Shown piece by piece: positions 29,866 through 31,983 of a stretch of DNA of 31,983 nucleotides. The notes under the pieces are model-generated. The model searched no databases. It had not been told where the DNA came from and saw only the letters and a program-made list of their open reading frames with translations. Within the stretch, counting starts at the first letter, position 1; each line of letters starts with the position of its first letter. This DNA is from Seminavis robusta (Eukaryota; Bacillariophyta; Bacillariophyceae; Naviculales; Naviculaceae). Location: positions 1 to 31,983 of the forward strand of contig CAICTM010001309.1 of NCBI GenBank assembly GCA_903772945.1, given 5' to 3'. The position numbers were made by a program, and so were the translations under genes.

Positions 29866-30048
29866 AATGCATTGCATCTAACTAAGAAGCACTACTTTAT
29901 TGTAGGTAATTTCAAAATGGGCCTAAGGTCTAGCTTCACTTTGTTGTGAATTGGGAGAGAACTTGTGATCCACCACAATATGGTCCTCACTTTCTTGCCC
30001 CTGATCCCACCGAGCCTAGTCCAGAATTTCGACTGTTCTTTGCTTAAG

Positions 30049-30096
30049 CCTGGCCCCGGCTGGCTTCCGTAGATAATTTCCCTACTCTGAACCCCC
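30049..30096 (-). repeat. Dispersed repeat, copy B (inverted relative to copy A)
   Basis: On the minus strand this reads GGGGGTTCAGAGTAGGG ... AGCCGGGGCCAGG, matching 15796-15847 except for one C/T change and a 4-bp gap. Copy B is flanked by a run of seven C on the plus strand (30092-30098). The two copies lie 14 kb apart. Confidence 0.75.
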
Positions 30097-30286
30097 CCTT
30101 ATATTTACCATGGCTCTCTTATTGCTTTGTCTTTGCACACATTGTCTCATGCATGCTTTTCAGTGAGGTAAGCCCCATTCTGGTTTCTTATCATCAGGGG
30201 TGTGCAGATGCTTCGATTGTACGAAAAGATCCAAGATCCGTCAACCCTCACTGCTCACAGCCGCCACATTCATAATCCGATGGACC

Positions 30287-31252
30287 ATGGCTTCCTCAAC
30301 ATCCATGTTTTGTCGTCGTCGTCGTGGGCACTGGCTTCCCTTTTGGCTGTTTGGCTCCAGCAGCAGCAGCAGCAGTGCCCTGAATTTGTTTGGATTTCGT
30401 GCCGCCACTGCCAGCAGCAATACTCCCACGCCTCTTCAGCTGCAACTCTTGGATCGAGCGGCTCAAGTACGACAGCAATTATGTCAGGACTTGTATGACG
30501 ACACGGCCGACCGGTTGAGTGCCAAGTTGTTTTATCCTTCTAGTTTTGCGCTGGACGGCGGACAACAACGTCGTGGGTATTGCAATTGGGTGATTCCCGG
30601 TCGTCTCATGATTGGTCAGTATCCCGCACAAACCCCAGCCGAAGGAGGTCCCACATACGAGGAAGTCCGACAGCATATACAGCTGCTTGTCGAAGATGCC
30701 AAGATTGGGCTCTTTTGCTCCTTGCAGTCTGAATTGCCGCCACAGGATGATTACGACACTTGGGCCCAAAAGGGAGGTTTGGTATTTCTAGAACCGCAAA
30801 GCCTCCGACAAAGATTCCCTCATCCGTTTACCCACTACGCTCCCATGGTAAAAGAATTTTGGAGAGATGACGACAGTGATACTCTCCAATTTCTGCATTG
30901 TCCCATTGAAGATCTCAATGTTCCGGAATCCCAAGAACCACTCCAACAGTTGCTACTCGACTTGCTCAACTTTCTTCTCACCCCACACAATAAAAAGGCA
31001 ATCTATTTGCACTGTTGGGGTGGACGAGGACGTGCCGGATTGGTGGGAAGCTGTCTTCTCAGTCTACTCTATCCCTCATTGTCGCCTACGGATATTCTGC
31101 GGATCATGCAAACGGCATATGCCAGTCGCTTGGGACACGATACCATGCCTTCTGTATTGTCACGATCGCCGCAAACCGATGTGCAACGAGCCTTTGTCAC
31201 ACAGTTTGTCCACGAGTATCAACGGTTGTTGCAACAGGCGAATAATAATTAG
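30287..31252 (+). CDS. Protein tyrosine / dual-specificity phosphatase-like protein
   Basis: This single-exon gene encodes 321 residues. The phosphatase loop LHCWGGRGRAG (241-251) fits the Cys-X5-Arg signature, with nucleophile Cys243 and phosphate-binding Arg249. The upstream HCPIEDLNVPE (204-214) supplies a probable general-acid Asp209, and SPQTDVQRAFVTQF (294-307) resembles the Gln-containing end motif of DSP-like phosphatases. NWVIPGRLMIGQYP (100-113) is typical of small phosphatases of this type in plants and algae. The N-terminus is basic, then Ser-rich and weakly hydrophobic (9-35), possibly a targeting sequence, but I do not see a clear plastid ASAFAP-type motif. The frame extends upstream only from a GTG; the ATG at 30287 has the context GGACCATGG and is preferred. 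Substrate is unknown and could be a phosphoprotein or a phospho-nucleotide or inositol compound. Confidence 0.85.
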   Translation: MASSTSMFCRRRRGHWLPFWLFGSSSSSSSALNLFGFRAATASSNTPTPLQLQLLDRAAQVRQQLCQDLYDDTADRLSAKLFYPSSFALDGGQQRRGYCNWVIPGRLMIGQYPAQTPAEGGPTYEEVRQHIQLLVEDAKIGLFCSLQSELPPQDDYDTWAQKGGLVFLEPQSLRQRFPHPFTHYAPMVKEFWRDDDSDTLQFLHCPIEDLNVPESQEPLQQLLLDLLNFLLTPHNKKAIYLHCWGGRGRAGLVGSCLLSLLYPSLSPTDILRIMQTAYASRLGHDTMPSVLSRSPQTDVQRAFVTQFVHEYQRLLQQANNN

Positions 31253-31983
31253 ATGCTAAGCCTGCACACCCAACGAATAGCTGCTTGTACGGGTGCCGTA
31301 CGATAGCAGTCGGGGCGACAGGCAGTGCAATATCTATAGAGGATACGGTATAGCCAAGCATGCTGTAAAATCGTGCTATCTAGATGGTCGGCAAAAGCTA
31401 GAGCTGATTTAGCTAGACACTACCGTAGCTCGACACATTACGTTGGGGAAAATGAAAACCATCGACACGCACTTTGTCATTGACTTGTTGGCGGTCGCTT
31501 TGGATCTATTTGCTAGCTGGCTCATGCTGGCTGCGAACACTGGAGGGGCTGCCCCCCAAATAATCAAAACACCAACCCAAGCGGCGGAACAGAGATTACT
31601 CAGGATCCCGAGTCCGAATTGACCACTCACATCTTTTTGTGCCCCGCTAGCGTACTTTTAGCTAGCAAGAGCCAACTAGCCAGCCACAAACAAACAAATG
31701 CCTTTTGACTGGGGCGAGTTTGTGTCCTCCAAATATCTCTTGCAGCTGACTGCCAGGTTGTTCTCTCGTTCCTCTGAAGAGTGCGAGGGCATGCCGTTAG
31801 CTTGTCATCCGAGCACAAGCTACATGTATGCCTACATGTAGCTGCAAGTTGGAGCTGGCCACCAGTAGCTACTAGCTACATGTAGTAGCTAGCGACCAAG
31901 CAAGACACCTCTAGTCGTACCACGATTGGACGAATGCCACTATGACTGTTTGACATCCAACGGTTTTCAAAGGTGCTCGTCCG
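31253..31983. other. Intergenic end of the window, rich in palindromes
   Basis: No gene is supported; short leftward frames (31409-31630, 31627-31818) lack domains. The region has several GCTAGC elements and clustered TACATGTA palindromes at 31818-31890, including an 11-bp perfect stem. Confidence 0.5.
31818..31843. repeat. Perfect inverted repeat, 11-bp stem with 4-base loop
   Basis: AGCTACATGTA (31818-31828) and TACATGTAGCT (31833-31843) are reverse complements around TGCC. A second CTACATGTAG palindrome lies about 35 bp further on. Each arm contains a TACATGTA palindrome, so cruciform or hairpin formation is possible. Confidence 0.75.

Larger units (their letters stand above)
29468..30286. 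other. Intergenic spacer
   Basis: No gene is supported. It contains three loosely similar CAGCTTTGTGGCTCG-type segments (29688-29865) and copy B of the dispersed inverted repeat (30049-30096). The region up to the ATG at 30287 should include the phosphatase promoter. Confidence 0.5.

Noticed and set aside
1..31983. tRNA, rRNA, snRNA and CRISPR-like arrays
   Set aside because: Scanning for T-loop-like GGTTCGA segments and for regular spaced repeats by eye gave no candidate with the required flanking structure.

Overview
The window looks like nuclear DNA of a diatom, probably a pennate one such as Seminavis or a relative. This is inferred from short GT-AG introns of 70-98 nt, protein-coding genes on both strands separated by 0.5-3.4 kb spacers, spacers full of self-complementary motifs (TACATGTA, GGTACCGGTACC, GCTAGCTA runs), and a receptor-cyclase-phosphodiesterase fusion typical of that group. 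No organelle, bacterial or viral genes were seen.

Layout from left to right. 246-2933 (-): an 895-residue Ser/His-rich low-complexity protein built from two families of internal repeats. 4520-5989 (+): a single-exon amino-acid transporter of the AAAP type. 6457-8514 (-): a two-exon aldehyde dehydrogenase superfamily gene with a membrane-spanning tail and one out-of-frame base. 10147-15246 and 18675-23763 (+): two head-to-tail copies of a ten-exon gene, which dominate the window. 25479-26501 (+): a 340-residue protein I do not recognise. 27141-27926 and 28599-29467 (+): two related U-box/Sel1 genes, the second frameshifted at a 7-bp repeat. 30287-31252 (+): a CX5R protein phosphatase.

The tandem pair is the most interesting part. 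Each copy encodes, on one chain of about 1455 residues, a signal peptide, a Cys-rich and N-glycosylated ectodomain that may be related to bacterial solute-binding proteins, a seven-helix membrane unit of the class C GPCR type, a class III nucleotide cyclase domain and a PDEase_I phosphodiesterase domain. Ligand binding, membrane relay, cyclic-nucleotide synthesis and destruction would all be in one protein. In both copies the cyclase has lost several otherwise near-invariant catalytic residues (Gly-Asp to Arg-Glu, the transition-state Asn to Ser, the transition-state Arg to Leu). The phosphodiesterase keeps all four metal ligands. I infer a receptor whose output may be cyclic-nucleotide breakdown, or one that uses its cyclase fold as a regulatory module. 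Reading frames and nine coding introns are preserved in both copies, so both are probably functional genes.

The other genes show no evident pathway link to the receptors. The spacers hold a dispersed inverted repeat, a diverged tandem duplication, GACTC pentanucleotide runs and CTAG runs, two of which contain the stop codons of genes. Exon boundaries were set by eye from splice signals, reading frame, and agreement between the two receptor copies or with family consensus; no alignment software or transcript data were available.
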